A stretch of DNA of 21,765 bases from contig JAGCSE010000126.1 in assembly GCA_017964325.1 (NCBI GenBank), positions 1-21,765 on the forward strand. Direction: 5' to 3'. The DNA comes from Victivallales bacterium. GTDB lineage: Bacteria; Verrucomicrobiota; Lentisphaeria; Oligosphaerales; Oligosphaeraceae. The position numbers were made by a program, and so were the translations under genes. Under the pieces are notes generated by a model that was given only the letters and a program-made list of their open reading frames with translations, was not told where the DNA came from and did no database searches. Shown in pieces: positions 7,468 to 15,081 of the stretch (positions within the stretch are counted from its first letter, which is position 1; every line of letters starts with the position of its first letter).

Positions 7468-8445
7468 ATGCTTTTCTACGCGACGTTCATTTCCGGCTTT
7501 GATTCATTGGTTGCAAAACTGCTGCCTCGTGACGGAATGAACGTCGTTCGTATGTTGGACGGTGCCGTGGAATTCGAGTCCGTAACACCTCCGCCTGACA
7601 TCCCTTACCTTAATAATATATTTGTCGTCCTGCGCAGCCTGTCCCACACCAATCTCAATAGGCTCGCGCAGGATGTCATCAACAATCCACCACAAGTTAA
7701 TTTATTGAAAACCAAGAATTTCCGTGTATTCATCTCTCAGGAGAACGAACTCGTCTCCCTGCCAGGCAATCTCATGCACGATTTGGTCGATGCGTTTGCC
7801 CGCATCTCCCGTTCACCTTTCTCGCCACGGCAGGCCGAAGCGGAGTTCTGGCTTCTTTCCCGCAGCGAAGGCCTCTCGTACTGCCTGTACCGCCTGACAT
7901 CCGTCAAAAAACACTGCGCACGTGGAGAACTGCGCCCTGAACTTGCCACGCTTCTGTGCGAATGCAGCAATCCGCAATCAGACGATGTCTTTCTTGACCC
8001 ATTTGCAGGTTCAGGCTCCATCCCATTCGCCCGCAGTCGCTTAAAGCAATCATTTCACGGAATCTTCGCTTCTGAAATCCAGTCCGAGCTGGCGGATAAC
8101 ATCAAAAAAACGATCCGTAAAATCCATAATGCCAAAATGCAGCGTTCCTTCTTCGTCCGCTGTCAGGATTTTCTATCCAACACATTCCAATCCAGTACGT
8201 TCACTGTCATTGTTACAGATCCTCCATGGGGCATTTACGAGCCTATCACCGCAGATTTCTACCCTGCCCTCCTGCGCGAAGCCGACCGCCTTCTGAAGCC
8301 AAACGGTCGCTTCGTTCTTCTCACTGCCGCCCCTAATGCAACACGCGGTCTCCCCCAATCCCTCCAGCCAATCACAGAATACCATATTCTGGTCTCTGGA
8401 CAAAAAGCAACCGTCTATTCTTTTACAAAAACTTTCATATTATGA
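7468..8445 (+). CDS. Putative RNA methyltransferase (THUMP/UPF0020-type)
   Basis: A 325-residue SAM-dependent methyltransferase. The C-terminal half holds the Rossmann motifs: DPFAGSGSIPFA at 177-188 (SAM-binding motif I) and TDPPWG at 250-255, the (N/D)PP(Y/W) motif of amino-methylating enzymes that modify a base nitrogen. Just before it, CARGELRPELATLL (150-163) matches the linker seen in Trm14/RlmL-like RNA guanine-N2 methyltransferases. The N-terminal ~150 residues are where THUMP-like RNA-binding modules sit in that family, but are too divergent for me to assign firmly. The target, tRNA or rRNA, is unknown. There is no Shine-Dalgarno sequence; the ATG follows an A-rich stretch right after a CTAG array. 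Its stop overlaps the next gene's first ATG in ATGA. Confidence 0.75.
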   Translation: MLFYATFISGFDSLVAKLLPRDGMNVVRMLDGAVEFESVTPPPDIPYLNNIFVVLRSLSHTNLNRLAQDVINNPPQVNLLKTKNFRVFISQENELVSLPGNLMHDLVDAFARISRSPFSPRQAEAEFWLLSRSEGLSYCLYRLTSVKKHCARGELRPELATLLCECSNPQSDDVFLDPFAGSGSIPFARSRLKQSFHGIFASEIQSELADNIKKTIRKIHNAKMQRSFFVRCQDFLSNTFQSSTFTVIVTDPPWGIYEPITADFYPALLREADRLLKPNGRFVLLTAAPNATRGLPQSLQPITEYHILVSGQKATVYSFTKTFIL

Positions 8446-10154
8446 AAAAACATCCCGTCACCATGCGCATTTTATTTTTGAGTTCATTGTTTTCATTTAT
8501 ATTATCATTTTTCACCATTTTCAACGCACAACCAAAGGAAGGAACCATGCAATTCCCTGAACACATAAAAAACGTCGGCGTCGTATCCATTTCAGGCTCA
8601 CCTAACAACGAAAGGCTGCAAATCGGTCTGGAACGTCTTAAGTCTATGGGACTCAATCCTATACTTGCGACAACCCAAGCCCCGCCGCAACGTTATTTGG
8701 CCGCTCCTGACGACGAACGCATCCGCCAGTTCCACGAACTCCTCGCCAATCCGGACATCGACGCCATCATCATGTCCTGCGGCGGCTACGGTTCTTCCCG
8801 CATCATCAACTCCCTCAATTGGGAGCTTATCCGTTCGCGCAACATTCCAATCGTCGGCTATTCGGACGTTTCAGGCCTTCATCTCGCCGCACTTAAATAC
8901 GGTTGCCGCAACCACATCCATGGTCCCATGGTCTCTGCTGGCATCGGGGCAAAACTCGAAACGGACGAACGCAAGGCAGGTTACGACAAGATGATGCGCT
9001 CCCTCTGCGACGTCTTCGCAAACAAGAAAAATCTTCTCCCCGCCGACGCCAATCTGAAAATCATGAAGCCGGGCAAGGCCACCGGCCCGCTCGTCCCCAC
9101 CAACCTGTCGCTTCTCCATGATTTGATCGGCACGCCGTCCATGCCAGACCTCACGGGAGCCATTCTCGCCATAGAAGACGTCAATGAGCCAGCTTATAAA
9201 ATCGACCGCTATCTCACCAAACTGAAAGTGACAGGCCATCTCACACGTCTAGGCGGCCTCATCTACGGCGCTTTCACGGATACGGAAGATGAACAATACC
9301 TTCCCGAAGTCCTCGAAGAATTCGCATCTCAGATCAAAGGCCCCGTCGTCGCAGGATTTGAATTCGGACATATCTTCCCGACATTGAGCCTCCCTGTCGG
9401 AAAGGAAGTCACGCTCGATGCCTCTTCAGACAAGGCAACTCTCACGCTTGCACCGATTTCCGACTACGAGTCCTGCATCTACCAGGCCAAGGGCTTCACG
9501 CTCGGATACCGTATGTTACCGCCTAAAAACGTTGAGTCGGACAAAAAATATCCGCTCGTCGTCTTCCTCCACGGCGCAGGCGAACGCGGCATTGACAACC
9601 ACGTCCAGCTCATCCATGTCCTTCCAAAATTCGTCCAGCCTGAAATTCGCGAAAAGTTCCCATGCTATGTCATTGCACCGCAATGCCCTGCAGGCCAGCA
9701 GTGGGTCAACACCCCTTGGGGCCTCAAGCAGCATGACATGCCGCAGCAGATGTCCGACTCGCTTGCCGCCGTCAGTTCGCTCATCGACGACCTGCAGAAA
9801 GACTATCCCATCGATGCCTCCCGCATCTATGTCATGGGCATATCTATGGGTGGTTACGGTACTTGGGACCTTATTATGCGTTTCCCGAAGCGCTTCGCCG
9901 CCGCCGTTCCAATTTGCGGCGGAGCCGACATCAAACAGGCCGCGTTGATCAAAGACCTTCCAATCTGGGCCTTCCACGGCGATTCCGACACTGCCGTCCC
10001 CACATATCGTTCGCAGTCCATGGTCGCCGCCTTGAAAGAGGCTGGCGGCAATCCCAAATATACGGAATTCCCTAACTGCGGCCACAATGCCTGGACACCC
10101 GCCATCGAAACTCCCGAACTCCTTCCATGGCTGTTCTCAAAATATCTAAAATAA
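8442..10154 (+). CDS. LD-carboxypeptidase (S66) fused to a serine esterase/peptidase
   Basis: A 570-residue two-domain protein. Residues about 40-340 are a peptidase family S66 LD-carboxypeptidase: Ser141 in GYSDVSGL, Glu245 in AIEDVNEPAYKIDR and His310 in FEFGHIFP form the expected Ser-Glu-His triad. This family trims D-Ala from muropeptide tetrapeptides; the related MccF cleaves microcin C. Residues about 341-570 are an alpha/beta-hydrolase of the predicted-peptidase/PHB-depolymerase type, with LHGAGERG (376-383), Ser468 in GISMGGYGTWD, Asp514 or Asp516 in HGDSD and His548 in CGHNAW. From the first ATG the protein has a hydrophobic signal-like segment (residues 9-29). A second in-frame ATG at 8547 (Met36) has a strong ribosome site AAGGAAGG at 8535-8542, so a cytoplasmic form is also possible. 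Confidence 0.85.
   Translation: MKKHPVTMRILFLSSLFSFILSFFTIFNAQPKEGTMQFPEHIKNVGVVSISGSPNNERLQIGLERLKSMGLNPILATTQAPPQRYLAAPDDERIRQFHELLANPDIDAIIMSCGGYGSSRIINSLNWELIRSRNIPIVGYSDVSGLHLAALKYGCRNHIHGPMVSAGIGAKLETDERKAGYDKMMRSLCDVFANKKNLLPADANLKIMKPGKATGPLVPTNLSLLHDLIGTPSMPDLTGAILAIEDVNEPAYKIDRYLTKLKVTGHLTRLGGLIYGAFTDTEDEQYLPEVLEEFASQIKGPVVAGFEFGHIFPTLSLPVGKEVTLDASSDKATLTLAPISDYESCIYQAKGFTLGYRMLPPKNVESDKKYPLVVFLHGAGERGIDNHVQLIHVLPKFVQPEIREKFPCYVIAPQCPAGQQWVNTPWGLKQHDMPQQMSDSLAAVSSLIDDLQKDYPIDASRIYVMGISMGGYGTWDLIMRFPKRFAAAVPICGGADIKQAALIKDLPIWAFHGDSDTAVPTYRSQSMVAALKEAGGNPKYTEFPNCGHNAWTPAIETPELLPWLFSKYLK
8535..8549 (+). promoter_or_regulatory. Strong internal ribosome site and second start codon
   Basis: AAGGAAGG (8535-8542) stands four bases before an in-frame ATG at 8547, inside the coding sequence that begins at 8442. 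It is one of the best Shine-Dalgarno sequences in the window, and the first ATG at 8442 has none. Starting here removes the signal-like segment and leaves the peptidase domain complete. Confidence 0.5.
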
Positions 10155-10255
10155 TAAATCTAATTGATTTATTGCATAGAAGCATTACATTATTTAGTTG
10201 ATTCTTATCGCTTGAATGTCATTATACGGGCGACGCTGTCGTCCACTGTCAGCAA

Positions 10256-12232
10256 ATGGATTTCCTTGTCAATACAATCGTAGATTATTTCGCCGCCAAC
10301 GATATGTCGCTGGCGGTCGTCATCAAGCCTGGAGCGGAACGCTTCCAAGTGCAAGGCGTCAGCAAGACTGAAAAAATCACGCCGCGCCAAGTCGCCTGCA
10401 CACATGGTCAAGCCGGAAAAGACACGCTTTTGAGTCTTGTGGAAATCCAAAACGCCATCCGTACCGTCATGCAGGAAATCGAAACCGACCTCCTTTGGGA
10501 CGCCCTCCTCGAAAAAGGCGGCTCCCCCACGCTGGACGAAATCTCCCAAGAGTATTTTGGCGATACGAAGCCCATTAACATCTCCGCGCTCGCCCGCGTC
10601 ATGTTGCAGGACAGCATCCATTTCAAACGCGTTCAGAACCACTTTGAAATCAACAGCAAAGAGGAAGCTGAAAAGATTCTCGCCCTGCGCCGTGAACGTG
10701 CAGAAAAAGCCGCCCTCCGCGAACGGACGACTGCATTTCTTGCCGCCGCCTTGGCAAGAAAAGAGCCTGAACCGTTTGTACAAGTTCCTGAAGAACAAGA
10801 ACTTTTCATCTCACAAGTCATTGAGTTCCTTCTGCGCGGAGCCAACAGCGAAGCCGTCAACCTGCTCGCCGCAGCCCGCGAAAAACTCAATGTCCGCGAA
10901 ATCGCCATTCGCCTGCTGCGCAACACAAACCGCTTCCCTGAAGATGCGGACGAGTTCCTTCTCGTCAACGGCATCCACGCGGGATTTTCAAAGTCTGTTC
11001 TCGAAAAAGCAGAAAGCCTTACAGACTTCCCAGCGGACTCCGACAGGCTGGATTTGACCGAACTGGAGGCGTTTTCCATTGACGATGAAGAGACCATGGA
11101 AATCGACGACGCGCTGTCATGCCGTGTTGACGGAGAAAACACCATCGTCGGCATCCATATTGCGGACCCTGCGTATTTCGTCGCCAAAGACGATGAACTG
11201 GATGCCGCCGCAGAAGAAAGGCCGCTCTCCCTCTACCTGCCCACGACGTTCGTCCCCATGTTCCCCGAACGATTGAGCCACAATCTGGCCAGTCTCGTCC
11301 GCGGCGAAATCCGCCCTTCATTGACGTTCATCGTCACGTTTGATTCGGAGGCCAATATCGTCGATTGGAAGATTTGCTCTGCAAAAATAAAAGTCGCCCA
11401 ACGTCTTACGTATGTCGAGGCAGACCGCATGATGGAAAACGGCTCTGATTCCGTCTCAAACGCAATCCGCCAGCTTGACCGTATCGCCAAACTGCTTAAG
11501 AAATACCGCGAAGAGGATGGCGCCGTCTCGCTCAACCGCCCTGAAATGAAAATCCGCGTCCGCAACGGACAGGTTTTCGTCGAATACGTCGATCAGGAGA
11601 CGCCATCGCATCAAATGGTCGGCGAGTTTATGATTCTCGCCAACAACCTTGCTGCTAGATACGCTTTAAGAAATGACATACCAGTCATTTACAGGGCACA
11701 AGAAGAGCCATCGGAGCCTGTCTCCACGCTTAAGCATTATGACCCATGCCTGTTTGACCAGATGGTCCGCAGGATGAGGCGCACTCGTCTCTCCACCTAT
11801 CCTGCCCCGCATTTCGGCCTCGGCCTCGACCTCTACGTGCAGGTCAGTTCCCCCCTCCGCCGTTATGCCGATCTTGTCATCCTCCGCCAATTGTCCGCGC
11901 ATTTCGCAAACAAGCCGCTCCCTTACCGTCAGGAGGAACTCTTCTCCGTGCTCGATAACGTCGATAGCACAAGCAATCAGAATAAATATCTCGAACGGGA
12001 AGCCAACAAGTATTGGATGCTCGAATACATCGCCAAGAACTGTCTCGGCAGAATCTTCCCAGCGATGGTCGTCCGGCAAGAAGGCAATCTCGTGCTTGCG
12101 GAAATCGACCAATTATACGAACGCGGTGTCGTTTACACGCGGGACCACGTCAGGCTCGGCGAAAAAATCACCGTCCGAGTAAGAGAATCACTCCCAAAAA
12201 GCGGGCGCCTAGTCCTAGAAATGGTTAATTGA
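10256..12232 (+). CDS. RNase II/R-family 3'-5' exoribonuclease (RNB domain)
   Basis: A 658-residue exoribonuclease that degrades RNA from the 3' end. The N-terminal ~265 residues are helical and degenerate compared with the cold-shock domains of RNase R. The RNB domain starts at LDLTELEAFSIDDEETMEIDDALS (residues 265-288). Aligned with E. coli RNase II, Asp276, Asp284 and Asp285 match metal ligands D201, D209 and D210, while D207 is replaced by Glu282. The second signature VSSPLRRYADL lies near the RNB end, followed by a C-terminal S1-like domain of about 60 residues. Length and layout fit the shorter RNase II-type branch (cyanobacterial/chloroplast-like) better than the ~800-residue RNase R. 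No Shine-Dalgarno sequence is evident. I cannot tell rnb from rnr, so no symbol is given. Confidence 0.88.
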   Translation: MDFLVNTIVDYFAANDMSLAVVIKPGAERFQVQGVSKTEKITPRQVACTHGQAGKDTLLSLVEIQNAIRTVMQEIETDLLWDALLEKGGSPTLDEISQEYFGDTKPINISALARVMLQDSIHFKRVQNHFEINSKEEAEKILALRRERAEKAALRERTTAFLAAALARKEPEPFVQVPEEQELFISQVIEFLLRGANSEAVNLLAAAREKLNVREIAIRLLRNTNRFPEDADEFLLVNGIHAGFSKSVLEKAESLTDFPADSDRLDLTELEAFSIDDEETMEIDDALSCRVDGENTIVGIHIADPAYFVAKDDELDAAAEERPLSLYLPTTFVPMFPERLSHNLASLVRGEIRPSLTFIVTFDSEANIVDWKICSAKIKVAQRLTYVEADRMMENGSDSVSNAIRQLDRIAKLLKKYREEDGAVSLNRPEMKIRVRNGQVFVEYVDQETPSHQMVGEFMILANNLAARYALRNDIPVIYRAQEEPSEPVSTLKHYDPCLFDQMVRRMRRTRLSTYPAPHFGLGLDLYVQVSSPLRRYADLVILRQLSAHFANKPLPYRQEELFSVLDNVDSTSNQNKYLEREANKYWMLEYIAKNCLGRIFPAMVVRQEGNLVLAEIDQLYERGVVYTRDHVRLGEKITVRVRESLPKSGRLVLEMVN

Positions 12233-12289
12233 ATTTCAAATATCGTCACAACAACAACATCGAAAAAAAATCAACACCAAGGCACACCC

Positions 12290-13588
12290 ATGAACGACCT
12301 TATCCTCAAGGATTTTGTTGATCGCAAGGCCCTCGAAAAAATCCAGTTGGCGCGCCTCCAGGCGACTGTCACTAGACTTTACGAAAACGTCCCGTTCTAT
12401 CACAAGGCATTTGATGAAAAAAACGTCAAGCCGCGTGATCTCGTCACGCTTGCCGACCTCGCCAAATTCCCCACGACCATCAAGACAGATCTCCGCGACC
12501 ACTATCCGTTCGGTCTTCTCGCCGTCCCGCAAAAGGACATTGTCAGAATCCATGCCTCCAGCGGCACGACCGGCAAGCCGACCGTTGTCTGCTACACGCA
12601 AAAAGACATTGACATCTGGGCGGAAACCATGGCTCGTGCCCTCATCTGTGGCGGCGCCACGGAAGACGATATCGTCCAAGTAGGCTACGGCTACGGCCTC
12701 TTCACAGGCGGCCTCGGAGCCCACTATGGCGCAGAACGCCTCGGTGCCTCCGTCATTCCGATGGGCGGCGGCTCCACGGAAAAGCAACTCATGCTCATCC
12801 GCGATTTCGGCACCACCGTCATCTGCTGCACCCCCTCCTTCTTTATCCATCTAATTGAAGAAGCCGACAAGATCGGACTTGATTTCCACGATACGAAGCT
12901 CCGTCTCGGCGTCTTCGGCGCGGAACCATGGTCAGAAGGTATGCGAGACTTAATCCAGCAGAAGACTGGCATCAAGGCGCATGACGTATTCGGCCTTTCC
13001 GAAATCATGGGTCCAGGCGTCGCCATGGACTGCGAAGCCCATGACGGCCTCCATATCTTCGAAGACCACTATTATCCGGAAATCCTCAACCCCGACACAG
13101 GCGAAGTCCTGCCTCCCGGAGAGGAAGGCGAACTGACGCTGACCACCATCACGAAAACCGGCATGCCGCTCCTCCGTTACCGCACCCATGACATCTCCCG
13201 TCTCATCTACGAGAAATGCTCCTGCGGCCGCACGCTCGTCCGCATGGAGAAAGTTCGCCGCCGCAGCGACGACATGCTCATCATCCGTGGTGTCAATCTC
13301 TTCCCCTCGCAGGTCGAAAGCGTCCTGCTCACCGTCAAAGGCGTTGAACCGCACTATCAGCTCGTCGTCACCCGCACGAAAGCCATGGACGAACTGGAAA
13401 TCAAGGTGGAAGTCCAGCCCGCCATGTTCCAAGATGCCGTCAAGGGCCTCGAACAGCTTCGCGCCGAAATAGGCAACCACATCAAGCAGATCATCGGTCT
13501 GAACGCCAAAATCACGCTCGTCGAGCCCGGAACTATCGAACGCTCCGCCGGCAAGGCAAAACGTGTCATCGACCTCCGCAAAAACTAA
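12290..13588 (+). CDS. Phenylacetate-CoA ligase-type AMP-forming enzyme (PaaK family)
   Basis: A 432-residue adenylate-forming CoA ligase of normal PaaK length. The nucleotide loop SSGTTGKPTVV is at 90-100. The later core motifs are GLSEIMGPGV, YRTHDISRLI, then CSCGRTLVRMEKVRRRSDDMLIIRGVNLFPSQVE, a hinge and C-terminal start typical of PaaK. These enzymes activate phenylacetate or related aryl acids with ATP and CoA. No other phenylacetate-pathway gene (paaABCDE, paaG, paaZ) is nearby, so the role may be indole- or aryl-acetate salvage rather than full catabolism, as is common in gut anaerobes; that is inference. It lies 57 bases after the RNase gene, with only a weak AAGG before the start. 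The exact substrate is undetermined. Confidence 0.9.
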   Translation: MNDLILKDFVDRKALEKIQLARLQATVTRLYENVPFYHKAFDEKNVKPRDLVTLADLAKFPTTIKTDLRDHYPFGLLAVPQKDIVRIHASSGTTGKPTVVCYTQKDIDIWAETMARALICGGATEDDIVQVGYGYGLFTGGLGAHYGAERLGASVIPMGGGSTEKQLMLIRDFGTTVICCTPSFFIHLIEEADKIGLDFHDTKLRLGVFGAEPWSEGMRDLIQQKTGIKAHDVFGLSEIMGPGVAMDCEAHDGLHIFEDHYYPEILNPDTGEVLPPGEEGELTLTTITKTGMPLLRYRTHDISRLIYEKCSCGRTLVRMEKVRRRSDDMLIIRGVNLFPSQVESVLLTVKGVEPHYQLVVTRTKAMDELEIKVEVQPAMFQDAVKGLEQLRAEIGNHIKQIIGLNAKITLVEPGTIERSAGKAKRVIDLRKN

Positions 13589-13625
13589 TATCTCTTAAAT
13601 CCAACTTAAACACTTAAATACAAAT

Positions 13626-14360
13626 ATGATAAACGTCACCATCTGGAACGAATTCATTCATGAAAACACGCAGGAAGCCGCCAAGAAAATGTATCCGGGC
13701 GGACTCCATCTCGCCATCGGCAAAGGCATCGCCTGCGATGATTTCGCCATCAAATACGCCACTCTCGAACAGGATGACGAACACGGCCTCTCCAAAGAGG
13801 TTCTCGACAACACGGACGTCCTCATCTGGTGGGGACACTGCGCCCACGACAAAGTGAAAGACGAAATCGTTGACCGTGTCATGAACAACGTCTGGAACGG
13901 CATGGGGCTCATCTGCCTCCATTCCGCTCACATGTCGAAAGTCTTCCGCCGTCTCAACGGCACTTCCGGCAAGCTGATCTGGCGCGAAGCCAATGAACGC
14001 GAACGGATTTGGTGCGCCAATCCTGGCCATCCCATCGCAAAGGGCCTCCCTGAATCTTTCGTTCTCGACTACGAAGAGATGTACGGCGAGCCCTTCATGG
14101 TCGCCCCTGATGCACAACCCATTTTCATCTCGTGGTTTGAAGGCGGAAACGTTTTCCGCAGCGGCGTCACCCTCCAACGCGGCAACGGCCGTATCTTCTA
14201 TTTCCGCCCCGGCCACGAAACCTTCCCGACCTATTACAACGAAAACGTCCTCAAGGTCATTTCCAACGGCGTCCGCTGGGTCGCTCCAACCGTCCGTTTC
14301 CCCTATCCCGAAACGCATCGTCCGCACGCGGACGAACAAATCTCTCCGAAAGTACGCTGA
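13626..14360 (+). CDS. ThuA-like domain protein
   Basis: A 244-residue protein of the ThuA family, which has a class-I glutamine-amidotransferase-like fold. Telling blocks are VTIWNEFIHE at the start, DVLIWWGHCAHD near residues 76-87, GLICLHSAHMSKVFRRLNG, and GRIFYFRPGHETFPTYYNENVLKVISNGVRW near the end. The conserved histidines and Trp-rich strand are present. ThuA was named from sugar (trehalose) utilisation loci, and homologues are abundant in PVC bacteria beside oxidoreductases. No sugar oxidoreductase is adjacent here; the nearest candidate is the GH109-like gene at the window's far end. No signal peptide. No Shine-Dalgarno sequence is seen. It follows the CoA ligase by 37 bases. Confidence 0.85.
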   Translation: MINVTIWNEFIHENTQEAAKKMYPGGLHLAIGKGIACDDFAIKYATLEQDDEHGLSKEVLDNTDVLIWWGHCAHDKVKDEIVDRVMNNVWNGMGLICLHSAHMSKVFRRLNGTSGKLIWREANERERIWCANPGHPIAKGLPESFVLDYEEMYGEPFMVAPDAQPIFISWFEGGNVFRSGVTLQRGNGRIFYFRPGHETFPTYYNENVLKVISNGVRWVAPTVRFPYPETHRPHADEQISPKVR

Positions 14361-14368
14361 TATTTTTT

Positions 14369-14466
14369 CTAGAAGCTCTAGAGGCGCTAGAAGCTCTAGA
14401 GGCGCTAGAAGCTCTAGAGGCGCTAGAAGCTCTAGAGGCGCTAGAAGCTCTAGAGGCGCTAGAAGC
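14369..14466. repeat. 9-bp CTAGA tandem array (18-bp unit x5.4) before the HD-domain gene
   Basis: A perfect tandem repeat of CTAGAAGCTCTAGAGGCG, five full copies plus CTAGAAGC. Each 18-base unit is two 9-base subunits, CTAGAAGCT and CTAGAGGCG, so eleven CTAGA cores recur at exactly nine bases from 14369 to 14459. It fills almost the whole gap between the ThuA-like and HD-domain genes and ends 13 bases before the ATG at 14480. Each unit contains the palindrome CTCTAGAG. The absence of any base change within the array points to recent expansion or homogenisation. Confidence 0.97.
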
Positions 14467-14479
14467 AATAACACACCAA

Positions 14480-15025
14480 ATGAACGCAAGTTCCATAATC
14501 CAGCATTTCTATCCGGAAGACAATGCCTTCCGCAAATTGCTGCTTCTGCATAGCAACCAAGTGCGTGAAAAAGCGTTGCAAATCCTGTCCGGCTGCAATG
14601 TGCAGCTAGACAGAACCATCGTTGAAAATGGCGCGTTGCTGCATGACATCGGCATTGGCCGATGCCATGCGCCGTCCATCCTTTGCGAAGGCACGGAACC
14701 ATACATCGCCCATGGCGTCATCGGTGCCGCAATGCTACGCGAATTGGATCCAACGCTTGAACCATACGCACGCATCTGTGAACGCCATACGGGCACGGGG
14801 CTTACAGCGGCCGAAATCAAGGCGCAATCCCTGCCCATCCCACTCTGCGATTATCTTCCGGAAACTCCTGAAGAAAAGCTTATCTGCCTGGCGGACAAAT
14901 TCTTCTCCAAATCAGGCGACCATCGCGAAAAGAGCCTCCAAGACATCCGCCGCTCCCTCTCCCGTTTCGGCGCGGATACACTTGCGCGTCTAGATGAAAT
15001 GTGCGCCCTCTTCTCCCTCGCATAA
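14480..15025 (+). CDS. HD-domain phosphohydrolase
   Basis: A 181-residue single-domain HD protein. Metal-binding residues can be followed through the fold: His24 (LLHSNQV), His55-Asp56 in ALLHDIGIGR, His78 in AHGVIGA, His103 in CERHTGTG and Asp139 in CLADKFFS. The extra histidines suggest a two-metal HD site, as in YqeK-like and related hydrolases. Such proteins cleave phosphate bonds in nucleotides or signalling molecules; the substrate is not evident. It is cytoplasmic, with no signal. The reading frame stays open leftward through the CTAG array, where it would encode repeated Leu-Glu-Ala, but no conventional start codon exists there, so ATG 14480 is taken. It is the last plus-strand gene, ending at a shared terminator. 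Confidence 0.82.
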   Translation: MNASSIIQHFYPEDNAFRKLLLLHSNQVREKALQILSGCNVQLDRTIVENGALLHDIGIGRCHAPSILCEGTEPYIAHGVIGAAMLRELDPTLEPYARICERHTGTGLTAAEIKAQSLPIPLCDYLPETPEEKLICLADKFFSKSGDHREKSLQDIRRSLSRFGADTLARLDEMCALFSLA

Positions 15026-15030
15026 ACTTA

Positions 15031-15075
15031 AAAAAGCTGTTGAAAACCTAAGGTTTTCAATTGAATTTTTTAGGT
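15031..15075. terminator. Bidirectional terminator between HD-domain gene and recD2
   Basis: TTGAAAACCT (15040-15049) and AGGTTTTCAA (15051-15060) form a perfect inverted repeat. Realistically this is a 7-bp stem with a 7-base loop. It is flanked by an A-run on the left and a T-run on the right, so it can end both convergent transcripts. Confidence 0.65.
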
Positions 15076-15081
15076 TTATGG

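Noticed and set aside
13594..13618. Three CTTAAA motifs between the CoA ligase and ThuA-like genes
   Set aside because: Their spacing is 11 and 8 bases, not periodic, and the region is simply AT-rich.
14369..14466. The tandem array as a CRISPR
   Set aside because: Units are directly adjacent 18-mers without spacers, and no cas genes are present.
14369..14479. In-frame N-terminal extension of the HD protein through the CTAG array, giving a Leu-Glu-Ala repeat
   Set aside because: No ATG, GTG or TTG starts the frame upstream of the array, and the sister array at 7398 is full of stops in its gene's frame, so the arrays are not a coding element.
13614..14702. Minus-strand open frame of 362 codons across the ThuA-like gene, the CTAG array and the HD-domain gene
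   Set aside because: It is antisense to two convincing genes, its leucine-rich repeat is only the translated array, and it resembles no protein family.
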